Positions 25,319-36,381 of a DNA stretch of 64,000 bases are shown here, in pieces. Origin of the DNA: Turnera subulata (taxonomy: Eukaryota; Streptophyta; Magnoliopsida; Malpighiales; Passifloraceae). Location of the stretch: contig JAKUCV010006661.1 of the NCBI GenBank assembly GCA_028386065.3, positions 16,544 through 80,543 on the forward strand. The letters are read 5' to 3'. Below the pieces are notes generated by a model. It was not told where the DNA came from. It did no database searches and worked only from the letters and a program-made list of their open reading frames with translations. Each line of letters begins with the position of its first letter. Position 1 is the stretch's first letter. The translations under genes were made by a program, and so were the position numbers.

Positions 25319-26420
25319 TGTTTTGCTAACATCTCTTTATCTCATTCAGGTTTTGATAATGACAAATCAACCTTGTATTAAGATGATCATTATTATGGAG
25401 CAAAAAGAAATAATCAAGAGCAAAGCCTTATGACATCAAGAGTTCAAGAATGGATGTGACAAGATCAAGCAAGAAGAAAAAGAAGAGTTAGGAACTCAAT
25501 TTTGTACAAGGTTAAACATTCAATGTCTCTAAGTTATTGGCTCAAACAAAATCACTTTTACTCNNNNNNNNNNNNNNNNNNNNNNNNNNNNNNNNNNNNN
25601 NNNNNNNNNNNNNNNNNNNNNNNNNNNNNNNNNNNNNNNNNNNNNNNNNNNNNNNNNNNNNNNNNNNNNNNNNNNNNNNNNNNNNNNNNNNNNNNNNNNN
25701 NNNNNNNNNNNNNNNNNNNNNNNNNNNNNNNNNNNNNNNNNNNNNNNNNNNNNNNNNNNNNNNNNNNNNNNNNNNNNNNNNNNNNNNNNNNNNNNNNNNN
25801 NNNNNNNNNNNNNNNNNNNNNNNNNNNNNNNNNNNNNNNNNNNNNNNNNNNNNNNNNNNNNNNNNNNNNNNNNNNNNNNNNNNNNNNNNNNNNNNNNNNN
25901 NNNNNNNNNNNNNNNNNNNNNNNNNNNNNNNNNNNNNNNNNNNNNNNNNNNNNNNNNNNNNNNNNNNNNNNNNNNNNNNNNNNNNNNNNNNNNNNNNNNN
26001 NNNNNNNNNNNNNNNNNNNNNNNNNNNNNNNNNNNNNNNNNNNNNNNNNNNNNNNNNNNNNNNNNNNNNNNNNNNNNNNNNNNNNNNNNNNNNNNNNNNN
26101 NNNNNNNNNNNNNNNNNNNNNNNNNNNNNNNNNNNNNNNNNNNNNNNNNNNNNNNNNNNNNNNNNNNNNNNNNNNNNNNNNNNNNNNNNNNNNNNNNNNN
26201 NNNNNNNNNNNNNNNNNCGGAAGCTTAACGGTGATAGTGGAATCTTCGAGAGAGTCTCTCGGAGGACTGGATTAGCCACACGGGTTGTGTGTGTGTGAAC
26301 CAGTATAAATCGGTTTGCCTTTCTCTCCTTTTAATTCCGCAATTATTATTGTTTAAAGTTTTAATTAGTTCTTAATCGCTAATTCACCCCCCCCCCCCCT
26401 CTTAGCTTGTTTGGGCTTAC
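25319..26420. mobile_element. Probable solo LTR or LTR fragment, mostly in the gap
   Basis: Left part TGTTTTGCTAACATC then CAGGTTTTGATAATGACAAA, and right part TTAATCGCTAATTCACCCCCC followed by CTCTTAG, resemble the LTR start and LTR-end region of plant SIRE/Maximus-type copia elements. It interrupts the 130-150 bp tandem array. The middle is unsequenced, so solo LTR versus longer insert is open. Confidence 0.45.
25564..26217. other. Assembly gap (654 N)
   Basis: Run of N. Open frames reported through it would be meaningless. Confidence 1.
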
Positions 26421-27566
26421 AATTTTTGCTTAAATAGAATTTTGAAACTAAAAAAAATAATAAAAGGTTAATATTTTGTGAAAAAAGGTGAAAAGCCCTA
26501 GAAATCACCAATAATTTTTGTGGGCCACACTAATCGATAAAATAATTTTTATTTTTATAGAATGTTGAACTAAAAAAAGTAATAAAGGTCAATTAAGGTT
26601 ATTTTTTTGTGAAAAAAATAAGAAAAATCCTGAAAATACCAATAATTTTTATGGGCCACAGTCTTTGATAAAATAATTTTTATTTTATAGAATTTTAAAA
26701 TTTAAAAAAGTAATAAATTTTTAATTAAAGTTATTTTTTTGTTAAAAAAATATTTTGTGCCCTAAAAGTCATCAATAATTTTTGTGGGCCTCACTAACCG
26801 ATAAAATAATTTCTAATTTTATAGAATTTTGAAACTGAAAGAAAGTAGTAAAAGGTTACTTAAGGTTAATTTTTTTGTAAAAGAAACAGAGGAAAAATTT
26901 TTATGCCTTGCAAATCACCTATGATTATTGTGGATCCCACTAATCAATAAAATAATTTTTGGTTAAATAGAATTTTAAAACTAGAAAATTAATGAAAAAT
27001 ATTTAAGATTAATTTTTTAAAAAAGAAAAATATTTTATGTCCTGCAAAAATTTAAAATAAAAAAATAAAAATTAATTGTTTAAATGTTTTTAAAAAATTT
27101 AAAAATTCACTAAAAAATTAATCTTTTATTTTTTTATTTTCAAAAGAATCATTTCTTATTTTATCAATTAGTGTGGCCCACAAAAATTCCACATGACAAA
27201 AGCCACCTTGCATTAGTTGACGCCCGTTAGGCTTAGATTGATAGTAGGACAGAATGGCACCATTTAATATAGTGCATGTATAAGATGAGGCAGAAAAAAG
27301 TATAGGTACATGAAACAACCGAATGAAATAGTACGGGAATGTGGAGGGGATGGGCAGTAATTTGACACATGTCACGCCACGTGGTATCAGTAAATGGTCA
27401 AATTGTTAGGAGATAGACGAAAAGATAAGATTGAATGTTTTTATTTAGTACAGGTATATAATTGAACCGATTGATATAGTAAAATTATAGGATGGTCCAA
27501 AAAAAAAGTAAAGGTGCATAAAAGAATTGAACGACATAGTACAGGAATGTAAGGGGGCCATAATCC

Positions 27567-28620
27567 TTCAAATATTATTAGAACTTCTGAAGAAATATCC
27601 AAAGCCGTGCATTACTTGAAGAAAGAATTTGAGAGAGAAAACTTTGGAAAGACAAAACTTTGCCTAGGTCTTCAAATTACACATTTAGAAAATGAGATCT
27701 TTGTCAATTAGACGCATTACACCCAGAAAGTATTGAAATTTATATAGACAGAGCGCATCCATAAGTACCCCGATGGTTGTGAAGTCACTTGATCAAAGGA
27801 AAGATATCTTTACACTTCGAGAAGATAATGAATAAATTCTTGGTCTGGAAATTCCATACCTCAGCGCTATTGGAGCTTTAATATATCTTGCTAACAATAC
27901 AAGACCTAATATTTCTTTTCTTGCCAGTTTATTAGCAACATATAGTTCTGGCCAACTCGCAGATATTGGAATGGGATAAAATATATTTTCTGGTATCTTG
28001 GGGGAAACAATGGACATGGGATTATATTATTCATACGGATCGAAACCCATTGTAATTGGTTATGCAGATGCAAGTTATTTATTTGATCCACATAAGGCTT
28101 GGTCACACACGGATTACTTGTTTACATATGGAGGAACAGTCATACTATGGCGGTCCACAAAGCAAAATATTGTAGCTACCTCTTCAAATCATGAAGCAAT
28201 TGTGACTACATATGAAGCCAATCGAGAATGTGTTTGGTTAAGATCGATGACGTAACATATTCGAGATTCATGTGAATTAGATAGTGAGAAGATGTTCCAA
28301 TGACGATTGGTGAAGATAATGCTGCTTACAATGCTCAATTGGTGGAAGGATACACCAACGACGATCAGACAAAGGATATATCACCAAAGTTCTTTTTTAG
28401 TGACGACCTTCGATGGAAAGGTGATATTTGTATTCAACAGATTAGGTCAACTGACAACTTGACAGATTTATGTACAAAATCACTTCATACTTCAACTTTT
28501 GAAAAATTGATAAAGACGATTGGTTTGTGTCGACTTCGAGATATCAAAGGAAGCCAAAATGAGGGGGATTACAATACGCACTACACTCTTTTTTCTTTCA
28601 CCAAGCTTTTATCCCACTGC
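27567..28620 (+). pseudogene. Copia reverse transcriptase second half and RNase H remnant
   Basis: Resumes at ...RTSEEISKAVHYLKKEFERE, passes GLQITHLENEIF and an open stretch 27998-28255 with YADASYLFDPHKAWSHTDYLFTYGG (RNase H region) and TSSNHEAIVTTYEANRECVWLRS, then 28300-28632. The region ends with GGSQNEGD-like sequence equivalent to the end of pol in the intact copy. Confidence 0.85.
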
Positions 28621-28698
28621 TTTTCTTGTTAACATTTTTAGCGAGATATTTCTTCTTAAGCGTATTCTATCCAAAGTTCAATGACATTCAATTAAGAG

Positions 28699-29143
28699 TG
28701 TTATAAATATATAAGTGAATGTCATTTTTACCATCCAATAAAATTTATTTTGACAATATCCAAATTTACCTCCAGTAAATATTTTACTTCCACACCTAAC
28801 ATCCACTTGGTTTCTTCTCCTTGTCCATTTACCTCCACAATTCCATTTGTCTTAAACCTAATATCATCTTCGTTTATTTAATATCTATTTAATTTTATTC
28901 TTTTAAATTAATCATACTTATTTTTTTTATCCTTCCACTTTCAACTATAAATACTCCTTCATTCCTTCATATTTTTACCTTAGCACACCACCATAAACTT
29001 CACGTCTCTTCTTATTCCTACCTGTTTTCAAGCCCCCTCTATGTGTAATTGTTCTTCATTATTAATGTTATCAAAGTTATATTACTACCATCAAGTTTGT
29101 ATAATTACCATCAAGAGTGTATTTCATCTTCAATTTTGTAACA
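28699..29143 (+). repeat. 3' LTR of the old copia
   Basis: Starts TGTTATAAATATATAAG after CAATTAAGAG, and ends TTTTGTAACA. It has the TATAAATA box and the same 3' half as the truncated 5' LTR. It is 445 bp, comparable to the 455-bp LTR of the intact copy. Confidence 0.8.
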
Positions 29144-30048
29144 ATAGCTTTAATTTTTGAATTGAGAGCGAGCATATTATTTCAAACCAATATCCAAAAA
29201 CAATATAAGGCATGTTCCTTTAGTGGGCCTCAAACACCAGACAACGCCCGAGTTAACTGCGAAGAAAAAAAACAAACCAAACCTAACCATGAATTATTCT
29301 TTACTTCCTACAAGTTTTTTTTATGTCCTTCTAGTTAATCGATTTTGCATTTGTTGTCCCTCTTCGTCTTTTTACACCCTTGTTGTCTCCTCTAATTCCT
29401 ATTTTGTTGGGGGCATACTTCAGTCCTTTTAACTACCTTGAGTGCTGCTTTGTATCTGATGAGACCCCAGAGTCTGGTGCTTTCCCTTATTATTTTCTTT
29501 CAAAAATTAATTTATAAATATTCTTATTTGAATTAAATAAATTATATTTTATTTTAATGTTTGGGTAAGAAAGGATAAGCCCGCGTACTAAACACGTATC
29601 ACATTTGGCTGGTGCAATGGTTCTTCGATTCAACCTGTATAGAAGATGAAGTAACAGCAACACATCAATTCTAGTTGTAAATAAATGGTACTAGTAGTAG
29701 ATTAGTTGAATAATAATAGCAAAATGAGCATGTTTAGTAGTTATGGAAAATATTTTCCTTATTCTAATCCTATTTTTCTACTCTTTTTCTAGTTTTCATT
29801 TTCTATTAGAATATTAGAAAGAATAGAAAACATATTCATTAGACAAATTATGTTTTTTCTCCTAATGTAGAGACAAGAAAATAAAAATGACTAAAAAATA
29901 AAAAAATGAGAGAAGAAGAAAAAGAAATGAGGAATAATTAGGGAATAAGGAAAAAAGAGAGAAAAAAGAGGATAATATTTGCACACTTTGAGTTAAAAAA
30001 AGATGTTGAAAGAGTCATTCTCAAAAAAGAAAAAGATGTCGAAAGAGT
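29144..30048. other. Intergenic, no gene recognised
   Basis: AT-rich DNA with A-rich stretches at 29880-29990. Nothing coding or repeated was identified. Confidence 0.55.
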
Positions 30049-30053
30049 ATACA

Positions 30054-30277
30054 TGTTATAAATTTATTATTTTGAGGGATCAAAATATAGTGAATGTCAT
30101 TTTGAGGGACGAAATTGAACTTTGTCCACTCCATTTGTATTATATAAATGAGAATGAAAATTGGAAATAAATAAGATGAAAAAACGGGTCTGTAACCCGA
30201 GTTCCTCCCTACCATCTTCCTCCATCCTTTTTTCTTCTTCTCCCAAATCCTTCCATAAATTCCATTCTTTTACAACA
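30054..30277 (+). repeat. 5' LTR of the non-autonomous copia
   Basis: Starts TGTTATAAATTTATTATTT, ends TTCTTTTACAACA; contains TATATAAATGAGAATG as a possible TATA region. Confidence 0.9.
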
Positions 30278-30369
30278 CGTTATCAGCACGAATTGTGCTC
30301 AACCATGAAAGAAAAAATCCGGGCAGAAACGGTAACCGGAAGAGAAAAAAAAAAAAGGGAAAAAGAGGC

Positions 30370-30860
30370 TGCCGGCCGTTTGTCTCCGGCGCCGGCCTCC
30401 TCGCCTCAACTCGACACACCGTCGTCGCCATTACCTTCGCCGTGTAGTCGCGATCCTGACGGTGCCATCTCTCGTCGTCCTCGTCGCCCAACGCGCCGCC
30501 AAGGAAGGAGGACCCGACGGCGGATCCGGATCCGTTTTGCCTGCACAACCGGGTCTGTCTCCTTCCACTCGCCTGCCGCCACCCTCCCGACGCAGGCCAC
30601 CGCCACTGGGTGCAGCGCCACTGTGCCGTGGAGACACGCCCGACCACGAGCTCCTCCCCGTGGCTGCAGCCTCTCCTCGTTTGGGCAGACCCTGACGGGT
30701 CGGGCACTGCCCATAACCGCCGCCGCCTTGCTATCTGCACCGCAGCCCCGAACGCGCCCCCGCCGGAACCAAAGTCGTCGTCGCCGTCCCCTAGTCTAGC
30801 CGTCGCTGCAACGTCGGCTCTTCTGTCCGGACCGCACCTCATGACACTCGATAGGTCCAT
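30370..30860. other. GC-rich segment in the element leader
   Basis: Composition jumps to high GC with many CpG (CCGGCGCCGGCC and similar) between AT-rich parts of the same element. Open frames exist on both strands, but they are Arg/Pro/Ala-rich low complexity without a recognisable domain. Probably captured host sequence. Confidence 0.6.
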
Positions 30861-31059
30861 CTCTCAACTCTGCTCTTGTTATTTTCATTAACATATTTTC
30901 ATTTTCTTTAAATTACGGAAACAATAAAGCTTGCAATTGTTGTAGTCAATCTTATTTTTCGATAAGACATAGAAATTGGAGGATGTTGCCTTTGGGTGTT
31001 TGTTGGATTGTTGTTATTGTTTAATTGTTGATGGGATTGTGATGTTGTTAATGGAGAGT

Positions 31060-31440
31060 TCACGGGCAGTAATTTTTTTGGCCAGAATCCGGCACCATGA
31101 ACAGTAATTTTTTGCCGGAATCCGGCACCGTGAACAGTGTTCGGTCGGGATCCGACGAACCCGGCATTTAGCATCTCGGGTTTTCCCGGCAAGCCCGGAA
31201 GGCTATTATACTTATTTTGTGTTTGGCTGAAATTCAGCGCCTCGGAAAATTATCCGGCATGGTAAATAGTAATTTCTGGCGACCATGAATAGTGATTTTG
31301 GCCGGAATTTGATGCCTCGAAAAATTATCCAGCACGGTGAATAGTAATTTCCGGCGACCGTGAATAGTGTTTTTTTTTAGCCGGAATTTGAAGCCTTGGA
31401 TTTTTCCCGACAAAGCCCGGAAGGCCGTTATATTTATTTT
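31060..31440. repeat. Repeats of a (CC)GGCACCRTGAACAGTAATTT motif
   Basis: Words like CACCATGAACAGTAATTT, CACCGTGAACAGTG, CATGGTAAATAGTAATTTC, CCATGAATAGTGATTTTGG and CACGGTGAATAGTAATTTCC recur at 20-70 bp spacing, in two larger blocks each ending with a CCCGGAAGGC phrase. Confidence 0.75.
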
Positions 31441-31454
31441 TCATTATAATCATT

Positions 31455-31865
31455 TATTGGCCGGCTAAGCCGCTTTTATCGTATAAGCGTATATTATATA
31501 TTATTGCTGAAAGATTTATCGAGTAAGCATATTTTCTGTTTTTATTTAAATTCCGATTGGGCTATTAAAAAGGCCCATTATTCATTTATTGGCCGGCTAA
31601 GCCGCCTATTTCTTTACGATTTTATTGGGCTCGTATAAGGCCCATCGTATTTAATTTGCGATAATTTAATTTTTTATTGGGCTAATTAATAAAAAGGCCC
31701 ATTGCATTTTTTTTTAGCAATTTAATTTTAATTGGGCTATAAAAGGGCCCATTGTATTTAATTACCTTGCCTTTAATTTTATGCTTAATATGGGCTCATA
31801 CTAGGCCCATCATTTAATTTCCTGTCATTTATTTTACTTGGGATAATTAATAAAAGGCCCCTTGC
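31455..31865 (+). repeat. Leader hairpin array (GGCCGGCTAAGCCGCC and TTGGGCT-N-AGGCCCAT)
   Basis: Two GGCCGGCTAAGCCG(C)C motifs lie near 31459 and 31591, followed or interleaved by six self-complementary motifs of the form TTGGGCT ... AAGGCCCAT, near 31557, 31625, 31676, 31731, 31789 and 31838 (the last decayed). Each can fold into a small stem with an AT-rich loop. Confidence 0.8.
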
Positions 31866-31899
31866 TTGTTTATTTTAGTTAAGCATTTACATATTCAAT

Positions 31900-32640
31900 T
31901 ATGTTATTTGAATTTGAGGCCCTTAAAATTTCCAGAAGAAATTTATAATGGCATTAAAAGCGAAAATGCATTTAAATGAGAATAGTCTGAAAGACTAAAT
32001 GAAAGAGTCCAGAAGACTCGGGAAAAGAAAAATACAACGAAGACTGGAAGTCTTACCGTTCAAAAGATGGCAATTATATGACCACCAGAAGGTGGATATT
32101 ATACTTGCTTAACAATTCATTTTATATTCAATTTATTTTTATGTTCAGTTTAAATTATTACGCATTGCAATTTATTTTATTTACTTTTTAGTACTTTATA
32201 ATTGTTTCTTAGAATAATGCCTGAAGCATTAGTCTCGAAGACAATGCAAAATTGACATCCCCAGGGAGAGAATTATATGTGTGTGGATGTCAATATAACA
32301 TATCATGACATCTCGAAATAAAAAATATGATTAAACGCTCCAGAAGAGTATAAATTCGAATATGTTCCTGAAGAACACATGTTTTAATATGATCTAGAAG
32401 ATCGTATATTTACGCGAGTACAGACACCCCAGCAATAAAATGAATTATTATGATCCCAAATGAATTGACTCAGATTTATTCCCTGAAGCGAATAAGACAG
32501 TATAATTATTTGTGCCTGTGGGCGTAAATGAGATAATAAATGGAAAAGGCTCAAAGTAAACATTCATATTATTATTGCAAAAACAGATCCATAACTGGAG
32601 AACATTCAAAGAAGAATGGTTCTCATACATATGTTTAAAC
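31900..32640 (+). pseudogene. Decayed copia gag remnant
   Basis: FEFEALKISRRNL-like sequence near 31908 corresponds to the family gag start; the rest is interrupted by many stops with only scattered similarity. Confidence 0.6.
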
Positions 32641-32647
32641 AAGTAAT

Positions 32648-33332
32648 CTATCTGTTGGGTTCAACATTAACCCTGAAACTCTGAGCCTCACCATTAATGT
32701 TGACCCTTACACTGCCGTTCTAGGAGAACCACATACCACCCCTGTTGTTTTCTCCAGGTATCTCAAACCGATTCGTTGGAGGAAAACGAAGTGGAATCAC
32801 ACCATGATTCTCTCCTGCTTGCCACAAAGTCTCAGTAATCAGTACCATGTTAGGCTTGTACTGATTCTTCAGATCCCTTAAGGTACGCACAAAGTCTTGG
32901 GACCTTCTTGCTATACCCCTGCAATTCCACAATAAAAGTCGTACCTTAGGCCATGTAGGTGGTAACCCAGTCACACCTTGGGACGCTCCTAGCCATCATG
33001 GAAACCTGATAATAACTGCTTTGGTTTAAAATTTGACATGAAGGCTCTAGCTGAAATTCCTGCATCCTAGCAGATATGAAAAATATTATAGAGTTAGCTG
33101 AGCCATAAAAATTTGTCCTGAGATTGCCTTGGTCCTCCAGGAAGAAAGTTTCTTCCATTGGAGTCACAAAGAACCTAGATGAGTATAGCTCATCTACAAA
33201 CACTAAACGAGGAATTCTCGCCAGATCATTCGGTAGTTCCTCTTGCTGCTCATTTACCATGCTATAAGCTAACCTATTTCTTCTTCCTAGAGAGGCACCC
33301 TCAACAAAGAAAACAGTAGCTGGGGAAGGCAT
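32648..33332 (-). pseudogene. Antisense copy A of the 227-aa LINE-endonuclease-like gene
   Basis: Minus-strand homologue of the gene at 59504-60187, running from MPSPATVFFVEGA to a stop at 32648-32650 at the equivalent position. Its length is 685 bp against 684 bp: one extra T after the SVPR codons shifts the frame, and a TAG replaces the Trp codon after GGMWFS. Otherwise conservation is high, including RFFVTPMEETFFLEDQG, WNCRG and QYKPNMVL-TET. In the 17-codon RFFVTPMEETFFLEDQG stretch I count seven synonymous and no amino-acid-changing differences from the other copy. TATAAGAAGG lies about 50 bp upstream of the start (complement of 33381-33390). It sits where the gag-pol junction of the host copia would be, antisense to it. 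Function unknown. Confidence 0.85.
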
Positions 33333-33467
33333 TTTTCTTGTCTTGTTGATTTTACTGAGTTTTTTGCATCTTCCGCCTCCCCTTCTTATAGTCTGAGCTT
33401 AGACAGCTAGGTGTCATTTTTTCTCAAATGTGGACCCTTTTCTGTCTCTGAAAAAAAAAATCCAGAA

Positions 33468-36150
33468 GATTTTTCGATAATTAAAATTTTGCATTATTTG
33501 TCAGTAAACTCCAAAGTTTTTTCAAGCTTCGAGGTTTTGCTTTTGGAAAAGTTTGTCACTACTTTAATTATTGTCCAATAATTCTGATCTTTTCCGACAT
33601 GAGTGGCAGGAATAAGCCTAATATTGACACATGTATTGGAGCCTGAAGCTAGCAGTTGAGTAATTGAAACTTAACATATCCAGCCAGAAGCTGAAATGCA
33701 CTAGCCTGGAGCTAGCAATTTGAAGTGTTTAGATACACAGCTTGCGCAGCCTGAAGCAGGCACCAACTTGAAGTTGGTTCATGGATTTATTGTTTGGCAT
33801 GTCCGGATGGGCCATCCCGGGTTAATAATGATGCACGAAATTTATTGGATCATTCATTGAATAACCAGAAGTTTTACAATCAATGAATTTCTATGAGTTT
33901 GTTTGCTGCGAAAGTTATTATACGGCCTTCCTAAGATGAGAATGGCCTAGTATCACCAGCAAGTTTGAGAATAGTTCAGGGACATAAACGCGGACTGATA
34001 AATCCGCAGTGTTAACCATCTAGGTAATTTTTACGATGCATCGACTAGATGGTCTATTATGTGACGCAAGTTGGCATTGTGCGCACTTGTTCTAATGATT
34101 AAGCCACTTGCAAGTGCATATCCCTACTCATGTTATTAGACTATATGTCTAGATAATGCTGGTATGTTTCTTCAATGGAGAATGTATATCATTGGAAATA
34201 AACCCAAAGTGATCTGGGCCATATTGACAATTGATTGCAAGACCATTGATGAAATATGACTATGGTATTTTATACGCAGTAAATGTGCATCAAGCCAATA
34301 AGATATTATGAGATCATAAGATCTTCCTATTGGTTCTTGGTCACAAAATATCTCCCATCTTCGGACCGTTGGTTGTACAATACATTATGCTCCACCAAAG
34401 CATAGTTAATCTGGTCCTTAAAGAAGGTTGGGAATAGGTGTTGGGTAATCTTCATCAAATCACAACATTATTGAGACTATTGACTAAAAGATTGGAGATT
34501 CATTTATAGCAAGATTTGCTTATTGATAATTCGATATGTGTGTATACCCAACATCAGGGGGAGAAAGAAGCAGCTGGATCAAGTTTGTTGAAATGTATAA
34601 TATATATGAATGTTGTCCTCATATAAATTAATGTGAACCTGAAGTTCAAAAGAATATGATTCATTTGCAGGAAAGTTGATATGCAATTGCCAGACACATT
34701 TAAATTAAGTGTGACCATATACCAGCTGCAAAATGCTCCTGTTTAAATTGATGTTCCTGAAGAACAATATAAGTATGCAAATGAATCTATAGTTTACACT
34801 CGGTTCCAAAAAGAAAAGAAATTCTCAATAGAGAAAAAGGAGCAAATGTGATAAGATGGCCCCAGTAAGAAAAATATGGCCTCCAGTAGAGGTTTGAGTT
34901 AAAAAGTCCTCTAGAAGAGGTTGATTCTCTGACACAAGTAATAAAGTTCCAGAAGTAACTCAGGTACCTGAAATAAATAAGCATGATAAGATCTCAATTA
35001 CAGTGTCAGAAATAAGATGGAACCGACGTGAAAATAACCGTCGACGGAATACTTGTTTTATTTATAGCGCTAAATAAAATGAGGATCATGAACCTACATT
35101 TGACGAATGTAGGCGCAGTATGATTGGCCAAAATAGAGAAACATGATTAAAGGCTGTGTTAGACTCGCTCGAAGCGAGAAGTTTCCGGACCTGTAGTCCA
35201 TACACCAGAAGGTGTAAAATCCAACTGGTCATAAAATGGGAATTTGTGCGGGAAAGAATATGAGATATAAAGCACGGTTTATGGTACAAAGTTTTACCCA
35301 AATGACCAGGTATTAATTATGAGGAGATATACTCCCCTGTGGTGGATACAATTACTTTTGTCTGGCAGTATGTGAAAAGTATTAGAAATGCATCTAATGA
35401 ATGCTATTACAGCCTATTATTATGGATCCATGAGTCATGATATATACATGAAGATCCCTAAAGGATCCAAGTTGCCTGAAGCAACTAATTCCCGGGAAAT
35501 TACAAAATAGAATTGAACTGATCTTTACATAATTTAAATCATTTTGAGTATGGATAAATTTTTTTTATGATTGGAACCCCCAAAGAAGCTTCCAAATACC
35601 GTGCTATTAGACTGGTCCTGGAGTACCCTGTCTAAGTGCAATATGTATCGCTTGTAACATAAAGCCTGAAGCTTTTGATTTAAGCCTATCGGCATTATAT
35701 GTATTTGCTCTTATCTTCGGGGAATAAGAAATGTGTAATCCAGTAAACCCGAAAGAGAGTAAAGCTGTTTTTGCAGATGCAGATCTCTTATTCAGTCCAC
35801 ATAAAGCAGAGACGGACATCAACCACAACTTTACACATGATATTGCAATATCATCGGGACTACAAAAGCAAGATGGCAAGATAGACGCTCCAACGACAAA
35901 ATTATGAAGATTATGCTGCCAACTCTGTCCAATTGAAGATATGATCAGACAAAATACACGTCACCAGAAGCTGACAAGGAAGATCGGCATGCAACGATAT
36001 CAGGAAATCTATGGAGGCCAAAATGAAGGGGAGAAGAATACGCACTGCACTCTTTTTCCTTCACCAAGTTTTTTATCCCACTGGGTTTTTCTGATAAGGT
36101 TTTTAATGAGGCAGTTCTCCCTAAAGCGTATTCTACCCAATACATAATAA
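33468..36150 (+). pseudogene. Decayed copia pol remnant
   Basis: Landmarks in order: WHVRMGHPG-like pre-integrase at 33797, integrase (LIRLYV-DNAGM region near 34140), linker, GPVVHTPEGVK and QGFTQ reverse-transcriptase region (35195-35300), EEIYSPVVD (35320), PKGSKLPEATNS (35455), RNase H fragments and GGQNEGE at 36015. Stops and indels are everywhere. Confidence 0.8.
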
Positions 36151-36164
36151 CATTCAAGGGGGAG

Positions 36165-36376
36165 TGTTATAAATTTATTATAAATGTAGTGAATGTCATT
36201 TTGAGGGACGAAATTGAACTTTGTCCACTCCATTTGTATTATATAAATGAAAATGAAAATTGGAAATAAATAAGATGAAAAAACGGGTCTGTAACACGAG
36301 TTCCTCCCTACCATCTTCCTCCATCCTTTTTTCTTCTTCTCCCAAATCCTTCCATAAATTCCATTCTTTTACAACA
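36165..36376 (+). repeat. 3' LTR of the non-autonomous copia
   Basis: Starts TGTTATAAATTTATTATAA after the purine tract CAAGGGGGAG, ends TTCTTTTACAACA, followed by the ATACA target duplication. Confidence 0.9.
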
Positions 36377-36381
36377 ATACA

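Larger units (their letters stand above)
25127..27060. repeat. Tandem repeats, period about 130-150 bp
   Basis: The phrase TGTGGGCCACACTAAT-GATAAAATAATTTTT recurs near 25127, 25278, 26518, 26648, 26780 and 26930, each followed by an AT-rich segment with GAATTTTGAAACT and CCC(T)AAAAATCA(C/T)C. An inverted version is at 27168-27190. The array is interrupted by the LTR-like fragment and the assembly gap. Confidence 0.75.
24725..27566. mobile_element. Mutator-like non-autonomous element with terminal inverted repeats
   Basis: Left end GGATTATGCCCCCCCACATAC and the complement of the right end, GGATTATGGCCCCCTTACAT, are inverted repeats that stay similar for over 100 bp (CTGTACTAT, TTCTTTTATG). 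The copia reverse-transcriptase reading resumes exactly outside. Flanks TTAAACATT (24716-24724) and TCAAATATT (27568-27576) look like a diverged 9-10-bp target duplication of a TTAAATATT target, the length typical of Mutator elements. A second copy of the left-end motif starts near 24966. No transposase is present. Confidence 0.7.
19984..29143 (+). mobile_element. Old Ty1/copia retrotransposon, fragmented by two nested insertions
   Basis: A plus-oriented relative of the intact element at 47.8-54.0 kb. It has a truncated 5' LTR, degraded gag, a deletion from mid-gag into the protease, integrase, the start of reverse transcriptase, then (after the nested insertion at 24725-27566) the rest of reverse transcriptase, RNase H, a purine-rich tract and a 3' LTR. 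Coding sequence is full of stops and frameshifts. Without the two insertions (1340 and about 2840 bp) its length would be close to 5 kb. Confidence 0.85.
30054..36376 (+). mobile_element. Non-autonomous Ty1/copia derivative with young LTRs
   Basis: LTRs 30054-30277 (224 bp) and 36165-36376 (212 bp) are nearly identical apart from one ~12-bp indel and a few substitutions. They are flanked by a perfect 5-bp duplication ATACA (30049-30053 and 36377-36381). CGTTATCAGCACGA follows the left LTR, as in the intact element at 48302, and CAAGGGGGAG precedes the right one. The interior keeps copia order but is so full of stops and indels that no pol domain could be made; it also carries a GC-rich insert (30.37-30.86 kb), hairpin arrays (31.0-31.9 kb) and an antisense gene (32.65-33.33 kb). 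Confidence 0.88.

Noticed and set aside
25502..26298. Open frames of about 250 aa through the middle of the Mutator-like element
   Set aside because: They read through 654 N bases of an assembly gap.
30161..30799. 212-aa open frame starting in the copia LTR
   Set aside because: It begins inside the LTR, crosses the primer site and continues in a GC-rich low-complexity block; no recognisable domain.
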